From Cognatitamlana onchidii (GTDB lineage: Bacteria; Bacteroidota; Bacteroidia; Flavobacteriales; Flavobacteriaceae), in the NCBI RefSeq assembly GCF_004804355.1, contig NZ_SRWZ01000002.1, positions 62,001 through 126,000 of the forward strand: a stretch of 64,000 nt of DNA, written 5' to 3'. Positions 1-8,718 of the stretch are shown in pieces. Under the pieces are notes generated by a model. It searched no databases. It was not told where the DNA came from and saw only the letters and a program-made list of their open reading frames with translations. Position 1 is the first letter of the stretch. Each line of letters begins with the position of its first letter. The position numbers were made by a program, and so were the translations under genes.

Positions 1-1
1 T

Positions 2-754
2 GTGCGCCCTTTTGTGGATGCGGATAATTTGAACTATTTAAAGCAATGGTTTCCTAAAATAGCAGGGTTTCATTCTGTGTCCAAAGCGATTTCCAGTAAA
101 GGTGATTTAATTTATACCAGTCCTTATAAGATAGATTATGTGGTTTATAGTGGATTAAATTTGTTAAAAGTTCCTTATGGTGAAAAATATCAAAAAACTA
201 AATGCTTAAGACTAATATCGGTAGGTAGACCGCATTGGAAAAAAGGTTACGACTATGCGATTAAAGCTTGCGCCCTATTAAAAGCGCATGGAATAAATTT
301 TAAGTACACTATTATTGGAGCTGGGCAAAATGAAGAGTTAATTTACCTCCGTGAGTTTTATAAGCTAGGAGAATTTGTGGAGCTGTTAAAGCCTTTGCCT
401 CAAATAGCCGTTTTTGAAGCTGTAAAAAAAGCCGACATGATGTTACTGCCAAGTATTGAAGAAGGTATTGCTAATGTGGCTATCGAGGCCATGGCATTAG
501 GAACCTTAGTTGTAAGTACAAACTGTGGTGGGATGTCAGAACTTATTGAACATAACAAAGAAGGTTGGGTAATACCTTTAAGAAGCCCAGAAGCACTGGC
601 AGACGTTATCATCAATTTTAATGAAACACCAGATAACATATTAAATAACATGCGCCAACAGGCAAGGAAAAAAGTAGAAAACCAATTTACGGAAGATCAT
701 ATGGTGTTGGGTATGGAGCGTTTATATAAAGCATGCTTAAATGAAGACAGTTAA
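2..754 (+). CDS. Glycosyltransferase family 4, C-terminal part (cut by window start)
   Basis: Retaining GT-B glycosyltransferase, probably transferring a sugar from a nucleotide donor to a lipid-linked exopolysaccharide intermediate at the cytoplasmic face. The visible 250 residues are the donor-binding C-terminal domain: a VGRPHWKKGY segment near residue 75 and the EX7E-type motif EEGIANVAIEAMALG near 153-167. The first codon in the window is GTG, but GT4 proteins usually run 350-400 residues, so the true start almost certainly lies upstream. It overlaps the next gene by 14 bp, which indicates one operon. Its HWKKG segment is shared with the glycosyltransferase at 6123. Sugar specificity cannot be read from sequence. 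Confidence 0.88.
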   Translation: MRPFVDADNLNYLKQWFPKIAGFHSVSKAISSKGDLIYTSPYKIDYVVYSGLNLLKVPYGEKYQKTKCLRLISVGRPHWKKGYDYAIKACALLKAHGINFKYTIIGAGQNEELIYLREFYKLGEFVELLKPLPQIAVFEAVKKADMMLLPSIEEGIANVAIEAMALGTLVVSTNCGGMSELIEHNKEGWVIPLRSPEALADVIINFNETPDNILNNMRQQARKKVENQFTEDHMVLGMERLYKACLNEDS

Positions 755-2129
755 AACAGATATTATACCTATAAGGCAACAATTTGCTAAACTAAAAGGG
801 CCACACGAACTAAACCTTGAGGCTATTTGTGTTTTTGCAGCTATTGGCTTTTTTCTAGACCAAGACACTTATTGGAAGGATGAAGTTGTTTTAAGTCCAG
901 CGAGTATGCATACTATAGATGATGATGGGTTCTTAATTAAAAGTGAATCTTGGTTTAGATGGCATTACAGTCCTTCAAATGAAACTTTTGAAGCCTATTT
1001 AAATGAGTTTACAAGTTTGTTTGAAAGTATTATAGAGGAAAAAACTTTGGGTAAGCAGGTTATTTTACCACTTTCAGGAGGACTAGATAGCAGGACTCAA
1101 GCAGTGGCTTTAAGGCAGTTAGATAAAGATGTAAACTCTTATAGTTATAGTTACAAAGGTGGGTATCCAGAGGCTAAACTATCAAAAAGCATAGCTAAGA
1201 TCTGCAATTTTAGATTTGAAGCATTTGAAATTCCAAAAGGGTATTTGTGGGACACAATAGCAGACTTGGCAAAGATTAATAACTGCTATTCTGATTTTAC
1301 TCACCCAAGACAAATGGCTATAATTGAGAAATTTGAGGCAATGGGAGATGTGTTTTCATTAGGCCATTGGGGAGACGTCCTTTTTGATAGCATGTGTGAA
1401 GAAAACTTGACTGCAGATCAAGAGTTAGAACTGGTTTTGAAAAAAATTGTAAAAAAGGGCGGACTTGAGCTTGCAACAGCACTATGGAAACTTTGGAAAT
1501 TGCCAGGGGATTTTGAAAGTTATTTGCGAGGAAGATTACAAAACCTATTAAATGATATTGACATAAAGAATTCTAGTGCTAAAATAAGAGCCTTCAAATC
1601 TATGTATTGGGCACCTAGATGGACTTCAATAAATCTGGCGGTTTTTGAGGAGAAAAAACCGATCACACTGCCTTATTATGATAATGCAATGTGCGAGTTT
1701 ATCTGTACTGTTCCAGAAAATTTTTTAGCAGATAGACAAATTCAAATTGAGTATATAAAAAAAAGAAACTCTAAAATAGCTCAAATAACTTGGCAAGAAA
1801 ATAAGCCGTTTAACCTATATAATTATCATTTGAATAGAGTACCATTTAATGTACCTTACAGATTTGTAAATAAAATTAAAAGGGAGTTTAATGTGGTTTT
1901 TGGTGAAAAATATATTCAAAGAAATTGGGAGTTGCAGTTTTTAGGGAAAATCAATGATAAGAATCTAAAGAAGTTTTTATTTGCAGAAGAATTTAACCAA
2001 TTTATTGACAAAAATGTGATTAATGCATTTTATGACTTATTCAAGAATAAAAATGAGGTATATTATTCTCATTCAATAAGTATATTAGTAACTTTGAGCT
2101 TATTTTTTAAAAACAACCTTGGAAGTTAA
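741..2129 (+). CDS. Asparagine-synthase-like PP-loop protein without glutaminase domain
   Basis: Member of the asparagine synthase/PP-loop ATP pyrophosphatase superfamily, which adenylates a carboxylate before amide formation. The PP-loop LSGGLDSR is at residues 111-118, and the rest matches a synthetase domain. Ordinary AsnB has an N-terminal Ntn glutaminase starting with Cys2; here the first ~100 residues keep only a remnant of that domain and the nucleophile is absent (the protein starts MKTVK). It may therefore use ammonia or another amine donor, or make an amide or ester on a sugar. It lies inside the exopolysaccharide operon, overlapping the preceding glycosyltransferase by 14 bp, so a role in decorating the polymer is inferred. 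The substrate is unknown. Confidence 0.8.
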   Translation: MKTVKTDIIPIRQQFAKLKGPHELNLEAICVFAAIGFFLDQDTYWKDEVVLSPASMHTIDDDGFLIKSESWFRWHYSPSNETFEAYLNEFTSLFESIIEEKTLGKQVILPLSGGLDSRTQAVALRQLDKDVNSYSYSYKGGYPEAKLSKSIAKICNFRFEAFEIPKGYLWDTIADLAKINNCYSDFTHPRQMAIIEKFEAMGDVFSLGHWGDVLFDSMCEENLTADQELELVLKKIVKKGGLELATALWKLWKLPGDFESYLRGRLQNLLNDIDIKNSSAKIRAFKSMYWAPRWTSINLAVFEEKKPITLPYYDNAMCEFICTVPENFLADRQIQIEYIKKRNSKIAQITWQENKPFNLYNYHLNRVPFNVPYRFVNKIKREFNVVFGEKYIQRNWELQFLGKINDKNLKKFLFAEEFNQFIDKNVINAFYDLFKNKNEVYYSHSISILVTLSLFFKNNLGS

Positions 2130-2237
2130 AGATCACTTAAATTTTGAAGTTTTAGCCTAGGTAATTGAATCTATTAAAATGCACCCTAATTTTTAGGTAC
2201 AATGTTTTACATATTTGGCTAATTTATAGTTTTAAGC

Positions 2238-2831
2238 ATGAACAAAATCATAATTCCACAAACTTTGTCAAATACTCGGGAGCAAAGAAGGAAAATGAAT
2301 AACCACAATTCATTTTTAATTCTTTTAACTGGGTTCTCTGGTTCTGGGAAATCCACAATTGCTGATGCTCTTGATGTTTATTTTTACAAACAAGGTATTA
2401 GAACGGTTGTTCTTGATGGAGATAACCTTCGTAATGGTCTAAATAAGGATTTAAACTTTTCTCCTGAAAGCAGATCTGAAAACCTTAGACGAGTTGGAGA
2501 AGTGTCCAAACTATTTATTGATACGGGTATAGTAACTTTGGCTTCTTTTGTAGCGCCTTATAGAAAAGACCGAGATAATATTAAAAATATTGTAGGAAGT
2601 GAAAATTACTTTGAAATTTTTGTGTCAACGTCTATAGAAGAATGCGAGCGTAGAGATATTAAAGGGCTTTATAAAAGAGTCAGAAAAGGTGAAATTAAAA
2701 ACTTTACAGGTATTGACGCTCCATATGAAGTACCTGTGCAACCTGATATGACTATTGATACAGAAAATAAGGATATAGTCGATATTATAGAAGCTATAGC
2801 TTTAAAGCTTAATGATAAAATGACCTTGTAA
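2238..2831 (+). CDS. cysC: Adenylylsulfate (APS) kinase
   Basis: Phosphorylates APS at the 3' position to give PAPS, the sulfate donor for sulfotransferases. At 197 residues it is the normal CysC length. It shows the P-loop GFSGSGKS at 32-39, the LDGDNLR motif near 59-65 and the conserved stretch from SENLRRVGEVSK to APYRKDRD. It starts at an ATG after a 108-bp gap and is followed two bases later by cysQ. No ATP sulfurylase gene is visible, so APS must come from enzymes encoded elsewhere. Because it sits in a polysaccharide cluster with a sulfotransferase at 5316, its likely job is supplying PAPS for polymer sulfation rather than cysteine synthesis. Confidence 0.94.
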   Translation: MNKIIIPQTLSNTREQRRKMNNHNSFLILLTGFSGSGKSTIADALDVYFYKQGIRTVVLDGDNLRNGLNKDLNFSPESRSENLRRVGEVSKLFIDTGIVTLASFVAPYRKDRDNIKNIVGSENYFEIFVSTSIEECERRDIKGLYKRVRKGEIKNFTGIDAPYEVPVQPDMTIDTENKDIVDIIEAIALKLNDKMTL

Positions 2832-2833
2832 TA

Positions 2834-3592
2834 ATGAATATAAACGCTATTCTAGATGATTTAGTTTTATTAACTGAACAAGCAGGAAAGGCTGTCTTAG
2901 ATGTTTATAATTCCAATAACTTTAAAATTGAAAGTAAAGAGGATTTATCACCGCTCACCAATGCCGATAAAGCATCTCATCAAATTTTAACAGATGGATT
3001 AAGCACTTATGGTTTACCAGTTTTATCTGAAGAGGGAAAAGAAATTCCTTATGAGGTTAGGAGGCACTGGGATCTGTATTGGTGTATCGATCCTATTGAT
3101 GGGACAAAAGAGTTTATTAGCAAAACGGATGAATTTACCGTAAACGTTGCGCTTATAAAAGAGGATTTTCCAATCTTTGGAATCGTTTATGCTCCTGCAT
3201 TAGATAAAATGTTTATTGGAGGTGAATCAATTGAACCTTTTAGTCTTCAGGGAAAAGTAAAGAAGTTTTTAACATATAAGAAAAGTCAGGTAAATGTTTC
3301 AGAAAAAGTGCTTGTTGCCTCCAAGTCGCATTCAAACGCTAAAACGCAAGATTATATAAATGGTATTAAAGGAAATGTTAAGCTAATTTCAATGGGAAGC
3401 TCATTAAAATTTATGTTGATTGCCGAAGGTTTAGCAAATATATATCCTAGATTTGTGCCAACTATGGAGTGGGATACGGCGGCATCACATGGCATTTTAA
3501 AAGCCCTAGGATATCATATAAAAACGCCTGAGTCTTTTGAACTGAGATATAACAAGAAAGACTTATTGAATCCATCATTTATAGCAGAATAA
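2834..3592 (+). CDS. cysQ: 3'(2'),5'-bisphosphate nucleotidase
   Basis: Inositol-monophosphatase-superfamily phosphatase that converts the sulfotransferase by-product PAP to AMP, relieving product inhibition. The metal-binding motif DPIDGTKEF is at 86-94, an acidic SEEGKE segment near 65-70 and the second signature WDTAASHG near 213-220. The 252-residue length fits CysQ. Only two bases separate it from cysC, so the two are co-transcribed. Together with cysC and the sulfotransferase at 5316 it forms a complete PAPS make-use-recycle set. Confidence 0.93.
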   Translation: MNINAILDDLVLLTEQAGKAVLDVYNSNNFKIESKEDLSPLTNADKASHQILTDGLSTYGLPVLSEEGKEIPYEVRRHWDLYWCIDPIDGTKEFISKTDEFTVNVALIKEDFPIFGIVYAPALDKMFIGGESIEPFSLQGKVKKFLTYKKSQVNVSEKVLVASKSHSNAKTQDYINGIKGNVKLISMGSSLKFMLIAEGLANIYPRFVPTMEWDTAASHGILKALGYHIKTPESFELRYNKKDLLNPSFIAE

Positions 3593-3629
3593 GATAATAT
3601 ATTGTAAGACCTGTTTCTTCATTTGCATT

Positions 3630-4223
3630 ATGAGTTTGTTTAATCCCATATTTTTATTAAAGCATAGCTTGAAAAAGCTGATTTTATATATTTTTTTCAA
3701 AAAACATGTGAAATTTAATGAAAACATAATTGCAGATATCAATCATACCTACAAAGTAAGAGGGTGTAGAGCTAAACATGAGAGTGTTCAAAAAAAATTC
3801 GAACATCTTATGATTCATTATCCGACTTTTGCTTTTGTTTTTTTTTGGAGAACAAAGAAAAAGATAACCTACTTCAATAGACTATTTACTTCAAACTATG
3901 AATGTAAAATTTTTAGAAGTACTAAAATAGATGGTGGTTTAGTTTGCTTTCACCCTTTTTCAACAGTAATAAATGCAAAGGCTATTGGTGAAAATTTTGA
4001 ATTTAGAAATGGATTAACGGTGGGTAATAAATTTAACGATAATAATTTGTTACCCGTTATAGGAAATAATGTCACAGTAGGGGCAAATGTATGTATTATT
4101 GGTGATATCTGTATTGGTGATAATGTGACTATTGGAGCTGGATCGGTAGTGGTTAAATCGGTACCTTCAAATAGTGTTATAGTGGGTAACCCTGCAAGAG
4201 TAATTAAAACTTTAGAAATGTAA
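3630..4223 (+). CDS. Hexapeptide-repeat acyltransferase (serine acetyltransferase-like)
   Basis: Left-handed beta-helix acyltransferase, probably acetyl-CoA dependent. The C-terminal half (about residues 100-192) carries imperfect hexapeptide repeats such as IGNNVTVGAN, IGDICIGDNVTIGAG and the closing GNPARVI typical of CysE/WcaB-like proteins. The N-terminal ~95 residues are basic and hydrophobic and match nothing I recognise. It lies between cysQ and a glycosyltransferase (4-bp gap), so it most likely O- or N-acetylates a sugar of the exopolysaccharide. True serine acetyltransferase activity is less likely in this setting but cannot be excluded. Confidence 0.8.
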   Translation: MSLFNPIFLLKHSLKKLILYIFFKKHVKFNENIIADINHTYKVRGCRAKHESVQKKFEHLMIHYPTFAFVFFWRTKKKITYFNRLFTSNYECKIFRSTKIDGGLVCFHPFSTVINAKAIGENFEFRNGLTVGNKFNDNNLLPVIGNNVTVGANVCIIGDICIGDNVTIGAGSVVVKSVPSNSVIVGNPARVIKTLEM

Positions 4224-4227
4224 TTTC

Positions 4228-5319
4228 ATGCCTAAGAAAATTAAAATTTTATATACAATTCCAAATTTTGATACGGCAGGAAGTGGAAAGGTTGTCTATG
4301 ATCTGGTCAAAGGCCTTGATAAAACTGTTTTTTCCCCCGAAATATGTGTTTTCCATACCAAAGGTGCCTTTTTTAAAAAAATAGAGGCCTTAAACGTGCC
4401 TATTCATGTTTTTCAGTTTACCGCAGACTATAAGCCTTTAGTTTCGTTTGCTTTTAAAGTTTTGAAAATTTGTCGTTTTTTTAAAAAACACAGATTCGAT
4501 ATTATACATTCTTGGCACTGGAGCTCAGATTTTTCTGAACCACTGGCAGCAAAATTAGTAGGAATTCCGTTTGTGTATACAAAAAAAGCAATGGGGTGGG
4601 GAAATAAAGCTTGGTTATGGCGTTCAAAATTAAGTTCAAAAATCATTGCTATTAACAATGATATGTTGAGTGATTTTTTTAAATCGATGCCAAATAAAGT
4701 GATACAACTTCCTTTAGGAGTTGATACCATTGAATATAGCCCTCAGAGTAAGAATTTTCGGTTAGCAAGTAATTTAGGGATAAGTGATAATGATTTTGTA
4801 ATAGCAACGGTGGTTAATATGGTTCCTGTAAAAGGAATTGAGGTATTATTAGATGCTGTTAAAATCATAAATAATAAGAAGATAAAAGTGCTGATAATAG
4901 GAAACGATAAAAGTGACTATGCAGATGCTTTAAAAATAAAATATCATAACGATGAGTTTTTGTTTTTAGGAAAGAAAATGGATGTAAAACCTTATCTAGC
5001 TTTGTCTAATGTTTTTGTGATACCTACAAAAAATGAAGGTAGGAAGGAAGGGATGCCAATAGCCCCATTGGAAGCTATGGCTATGGGAATTCCAGTTATT
5101 GGTTCCAATATTTCGGGTATTAAGGACATTTTACATAAATATCCACAGTTTTTATTTGAACCTTCTAATAGCAATGACTTGGCTGAAAAGATAAATTTCT
5201 TTATTAATAATCATGAATTTGATAAGTTAGAATTAATACATTGGGTTCGTCAAAATTTTAGTTTAGATTCGTTTATTGAGCAACGAGAAAGCTTCTATAA
5301 ATTAATGCTTCGCAGATGA
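4228..5319 (+). CDS. Glycosyltransferase family 4
   Basis: GT-B fold glycosyltransferase, 363 residues, complete. The N-terminal domain opens with ILYTIPNFDTAGSGKVVYDL, the acceptor-side loop of GT4 enzymes, and the donor domain carries EGRKEGMPIAPLEAMAMG near 272-289, containing the conserved Glu pair. It overlaps the following sulfotransferase by four bases (ATGA), evidence of translational coupling. It probably adds one residue of the polysaccharide repeat unit; because of the coupling, the sugar it adds or an adjacent one may be the sulfation site (inference). Confidence 0.9.
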   Translation: MPKKIKILYTIPNFDTAGSGKVVYDLVKGLDKTVFSPEICVFHTKGAFFKKIEALNVPIHVFQFTADYKPLVSFAFKVLKICRFFKKHRFDIIHSWHWSSDFSEPLAAKLVGIPFVYTKKAMGWGNKAWLWRSKLSSKIIAINNDMLSDFFKSMPNKVIQLPLGVDTIEYSPQSKNFRLASNLGISDNDFVIATVVNMVPVKGIEVLLDAVKIINNKKIKVLIIGNDKSDYADALKIKYHNDEFLFLGKKMDVKPYLALSNVFVIPTKNEGRKEGMPIAPLEAMAMGIPVIGSNISGIKDILHKYPQFLFEPSNSNDLAEKINFFINNHEFDKLELIHWVRQNFSLDSFIEQRESFYKLMLRR

Positions 5320-6119
5320 TAGTAAAAAAAATAAGGAATAGTTGGACTTACAAGAAATACCATAGAAAGCTTAAGGTGTTATTGGCCAAATATTTTTATA
5401 ATAATTCAAAATATTTGCCAGAAGGTATTGATCGGGTATATCATTTGCATATTAGGAAGTCTGCGGGAACTTCAATAAATAGTGCATTTTGGGGATTAGA
5501 TAAGTTTTCTTTAGATACTGTAAGAAGAGAACCAATTATTCTGGGTGGAAAATTTTCGTTCGTTCGGTACAATAGGGAGTTAATAGAACAGGGAGATTAC
5601 TTATTTGCAAGTGCCCATTTTACACAATGGGAATTAAGCCTTAAGCCCAATACTTTTACATTTACAATGTTTAGAGACCCTTATAAAAGATTAGTATCAC
5701 TCTATAAATACTATTGTTGGGTAACACAGGTAGATGATGATATGGGTTATCAATTGGATCCATCATTTTTTGTTCTAAAAAGTCAAGAACACTTGCTTAA
5801 CAAATCTTTTAAAGATTTTATTGATAATTTAAGTGATAAATATTTGCACAATCAATTATTTACGTTTAGTAAAGCACTAGAAATTGAAGAAGGCCTTAAT
5901 AACCTTAAGAAAGTAAACAAAGTCTATTTTCAAGATAACTTTGATGCATGTATAAAAGATTTAAGTGCTACATTAAATTTAAATTTAAGTAATCTAAATG
6001 AACGGAGTTTTAAAAACGTAAAATTTCAAATAAGTGAAGCAGAAAAGGAATATGCAATGGATAAATTGGGCCTTGAAATAGAATTTTATAATGAGGTAAG
6101 AAAGAAGTATTATAAATAG
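5316..6119 (+). CDS. PAPS-dependent sulfotransferase (carbohydrate type)
   Basis: Transfers sulfate from PAPS to a hydroxyl, here probably on a polysaccharide or lipid-linked oligosaccharide. The 5'-phosphosulfate loop RKSAGTS is at 47-53 and the 3'-phosphate motif RDPYKRLVSLY at 120-130, the two diagnostic sites of the Sulfotransfer_2-like family. At 267 residues it is a compact cytoplasmic form with no signal peptide or obvious membrane segment. Its start codon overlaps the stop of the GT4 gene before it. With cysC and cysQ about 2-3 kb upstream it argues for an anionic sulfated exopolysaccharide. Confidence 0.88.
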   Translation: MIVKKIRNSWTYKKYHRKLKVLLAKYFYNNSKYLPEGIDRVYHLHIRKSAGTSINSAFWGLDKFSLDTVRREPIILGGKFSFVRYNRELIEQGDYLFASAHFTQWELSLKPNTFTFTMFRDPYKRLVSLYKYYCWVTQVDDDMGYQLDPSFFVLKSQEHLLNKSFKDFIDNLSDKYLHNQLFTFSKALEIEEGLNNLKKVNKVYFQDNFDACIKDLSATLNLNLSNLNERSFKNVKFQISEAEKEYAMDKLGLEIEFYNEVRKKYYK

Positions 6120-6122
6120 CAT

Positions 6123-7286
6123 ATGAAAATAGCTTTAATTCTTCCCTCAACACCAGCTTATTCTGAAACTTTTTTTCGATCAAAAATAAAAGGTTTGCAA
6201 GCGCATGGACATCAAGTTGTTTTAATTACAGCTAAGAAAGGTGTGAAATTTGATTTGTGCGAGCACCGTGAACATCCAAAAATTTATAAAAATAAGGTAC
6301 TACAGCTTTTCATGATGCTCAAAGTGTTTTTAAGTTTAATTTTCTATTTTAAACGAGTTATGACTTATTATAAATTGGAAAGAGAAGAGCATACACCTTT
6401 TAAACGAATTTTAGAGAAAATATATGTTAATGCTACCTTATTAAAATTAAATATAGATTGGTTACACTTCGGCTTTGCAACTATGGCAATAAACAGAGAG
6501 CTTGTAGCCAAAAGTATAAAGGCTAAATTGGCTGTAAGTTTAAGAGGGTTTGATATCGCTATTTATCCATTAAAGCATAAAAATTGTTATAATTTATTAT
6601 GGAAGCACGTGAATAAGGTTCATACTATTTCAAATGATTTAATTACTCTGGCGAAGAACTTAGGGTTATCCAAATCTGTACATGTGGAAAAAATTACTCC
6701 AGCAATAGATGTATCTTTTTTTAAGGAAAAGGAAATCGACTATGAATCACAGATTCGTTTTTTAACTGTAGCTCGGTTGCATTGGAAAAAAGGTATTGTA
6801 CAAACACTTCAAAGCCTTGCAGAATTAAAGAAAAAGCAAATTTCTTTTACTTATACTATAGTTGGTGATGGAAATGATTACGAACGAATTGCTTTCGCCA
6901 TTCATGAAATGGACTTAACAGATCAGGTTCATTTAGTTGGAAAAAAAGATAGAGAACAAGTTCGTGAGTTATATGAGAGGTCAAATATTTATGTTCAATA
7001 TAGTATTTCAGAAGGGTTTTGTAATGCTGTTTTAGAAGCTCAAGCTATGGGCTTGCTATGCGTGGTTTCTGACGCTGAAGGTTTATCTGAAAATATTATT
7101 CATAAAGAAACGGGATGGGTGGTACCAAAAAATGAGTATAAATATTTAACAGAAACTTTGTTACATGTTATTGATTTAAGTCAAGAAATTAAAAATAAAA
7201 TTATTTTAACTGCAAAGAAGAGGGTTAGAGATAATTTTAATCTTGAGAAGCAGCAACAAAACTTTTTAGAATTTTATAATCAATAA
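6123..7286 (+). CDS. Glycosyltransferase family 4
   Basis: GT-B glycosyltransferase of 387 residues. The start MKIALILPSTPAYSETFFRS is the usual first strand and loop, and the donor domain has a VARLHWKKG segment and SEGFCNAVLEAQAMG with the conserved glutamates, followed by ETGWVVP. It is similar in motif wording to the cut gene at the window start, so the two may be paralogues. The gap from the sulfotransferase is three bases and to the MBOAT gene two bases, consistent with one transcript. The sugar specificity is unknown. Confidence 0.9.
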   Translation: MKIALILPSTPAYSETFFRSKIKGLQAHGHQVVLITAKKGVKFDLCEHREHPKIYKNKVLQLFMMLKVFLSLIFYFKRVMTYYKLEREEHTPFKRILEKIYVNATLLKLNIDWLHFGFATMAINRELVAKSIKAKLAVSLRGFDIAIYPLKHKNCYNLLWKHVNKVHTISNDLITLAKNLGLSKSVHVEKITPAIDVSFFKEKEIDYESQIRFLTVARLHWKKGIVQTLQSLAELKKKQISFTYTIVGDGNDYERIAFAIHEMDLTDQVHLVGKKDREQVRELYERSNIYVQYSISEGFCNAVLEAQAMGLLCVVSDAEGLSENIIHKETGWVVPKNEYKYLTETLLHVIDLSQEIKNKIILTAKKRVRDNFNLEKQQQNFLEFYNQ

Positions 7287-7288
7287 AT

Positions 7289-8716
7289 ATGTTATTTAAT
7301 TCTGTTACTTTTTTAATCTTTTTGCCAACGGTATTTATTTTATACTGGTTTGTTTTTAAAAAATCCTTAACGGTAAGGAACATATTATTGTTAGTAGCAA
7401 GTTACGTATTCTATGGTTGGTGGGACTATCGCTTTTTAGGGTTAATTATAGCAAGTACTTTAGTGGATTTTACATTAGGGATATGTCTTAGTAATAAAAA
7501 GTTTGATGCTTATAGAAAACTTTTTTTAATCATCAGTTTAGTCTTTAATTTAGGATTGCTAGGTTTTTTTAAATACTATAACTTTTTTATCGATAGTTGG
7601 GTAAGTGCTTGGGGATTAGTTGGTGTGGAATTTCACCCTAGTACGTTGCAGATTATTTTACCTGTGGGGATATCCTTTTACACATTTCAAACCCTAAGTT
7701 ATACAATTGATATATATAGAAAAAAGTTAGCTCCAACAAAAGATTTTGTTTCATTTGCTGCCTATGTTGCTTTCTTTCCACAGTTAGTAGCCGGCCCCAT
7801 CGAGAGGGCTAGTCATTTATTACCACAATTTTCAAAAATTAAATCATTTGATTTTGAATTTGCCAAAAGCGGTGTAGGTTTAATTGTTTGGGGTTTGTTT
7901 AAAAAAATAGTAGTTGCTGATAATTGTGCTTATTTTGTAAATCAAATATTTGAAAATCCAATAGGCTATAGCACTTTAGAATTGTGGATTGGAGTATTGT
8001 TTTTTAGCTTCCAAATTTATGGCGATTTTTCCGGATATTCAGATATAGCTATTGGAGTTTCAAGATTATTTGGTTTTGACTTAATGACTAATTTTAAGTT
8101 TCCCTACTTCTCTAGGAATATTGCTGAGTTTTGGAGACGTTGGCATATCTCATTGTCAAGCTGGTTTCGAGATTATCTATATATCCCATTGGGAGGCTCA
8201 AGGGGAAATAAGTGGCAACAAACGCGCAACGTTTTTATAATTTTTATAGTAAGCGGTTTTTGGCATGGGGCAAATTGGACTTTTGTAATTTGGGGAGGGA
8301 TTCATGCATCCTTATTTATTCCATTGCTATTAATTAATAAAAACAGAAAATATGTTAATGCGCATAATTATAAGTTAAAGGATGGTATTTCAGTACTACT
8401 AACTTTTATTATAGTAAGCTTTGCATGGGTTTATTTTAGAGCTGATAATATTACATTTGCACTCGAATATACCTTTAGAATGTTTAGTATAGATGATTTT
8501 TCTATAACTAGTTTATATAAAACCTCAAAGACTTTGTTGTTTGCTTTAATTTCAGTTTTTAGCATATTGGTAATGCTTTGGTTAGAATTTAGAGCAGTTA
8601 AAAAGAAGTATAATGAAGTACACCTATCGGGGTTCGGTTTATTATGTATATCTGTTCTTATTTTGTTTTTAGGAGTATTTAAAAACCCAGCAGAATTTAT
8701 TTATTTTCAATTTTAA
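7289..8716 (+). CDS. MBOAT-family membrane O-acyltransferase (AlgI-like)
   Basis: Polytopic membrane-bound O-acyltransferase that moves an acyl, usually acetyl, group across the inner membrane for transfer to an extracytoplasmic polymer. It is 475 residues with about ten hydrophobic segments. Family motifs are FFPQLVAGPIERA near 165-178, EFWRRWHISLSSWFRDY near 280-296 and SGFWHGANWT near 322-331, the last containing the putative catalytic His. It is followed two bases later by a membrane-anchored SGNH-like protein, the same pairing as AlgI with AlgJ/AlgX or DltB with DltD. It probably O-acetylates the exopolysaccharide. Confidence 0.92.
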   Translation: MLFNSVTFLIFLPTVFILYWFVFKKSLTVRNILLLVASYVFYGWWDYRFLGLIIASTLVDFTLGICLSNKKFDAYRKLFLIISLVFNLGLLGFFKYYNFFIDSWVSAWGLVGVEFHPSTLQIILPVGISFYTFQTLSYTIDIYRKKLAPTKDFVSFAAYVAFFPQLVAGPIERASHLLPQFSKIKSFDFEFAKSGVGLIVWGLFKKIVVADNCAYFVNQIFENPIGYSTLELWIGVLFFSFQIYGDFSGYSDIAIGVSRLFGFDLMTNFKFPYFSRNIAEFWRRWHISLSSWFRDYLYIPLGGSRGNKWQQTRNVFIIFIVSGFWHGANWTFVIWGGIHASLFIPLLLINKNRKYVNAHNYKLKDGISVLLTFIIVSFAWVYFRADNITFALEYTFRMFSIDDFSITSLYKTSKTLLFALISVFSILVMLWLEFRAVKKKYNEVHLSGFGLLCISVLILFLGVFKNPAEFIYFQF

Positions 8717-8718
8717 TA

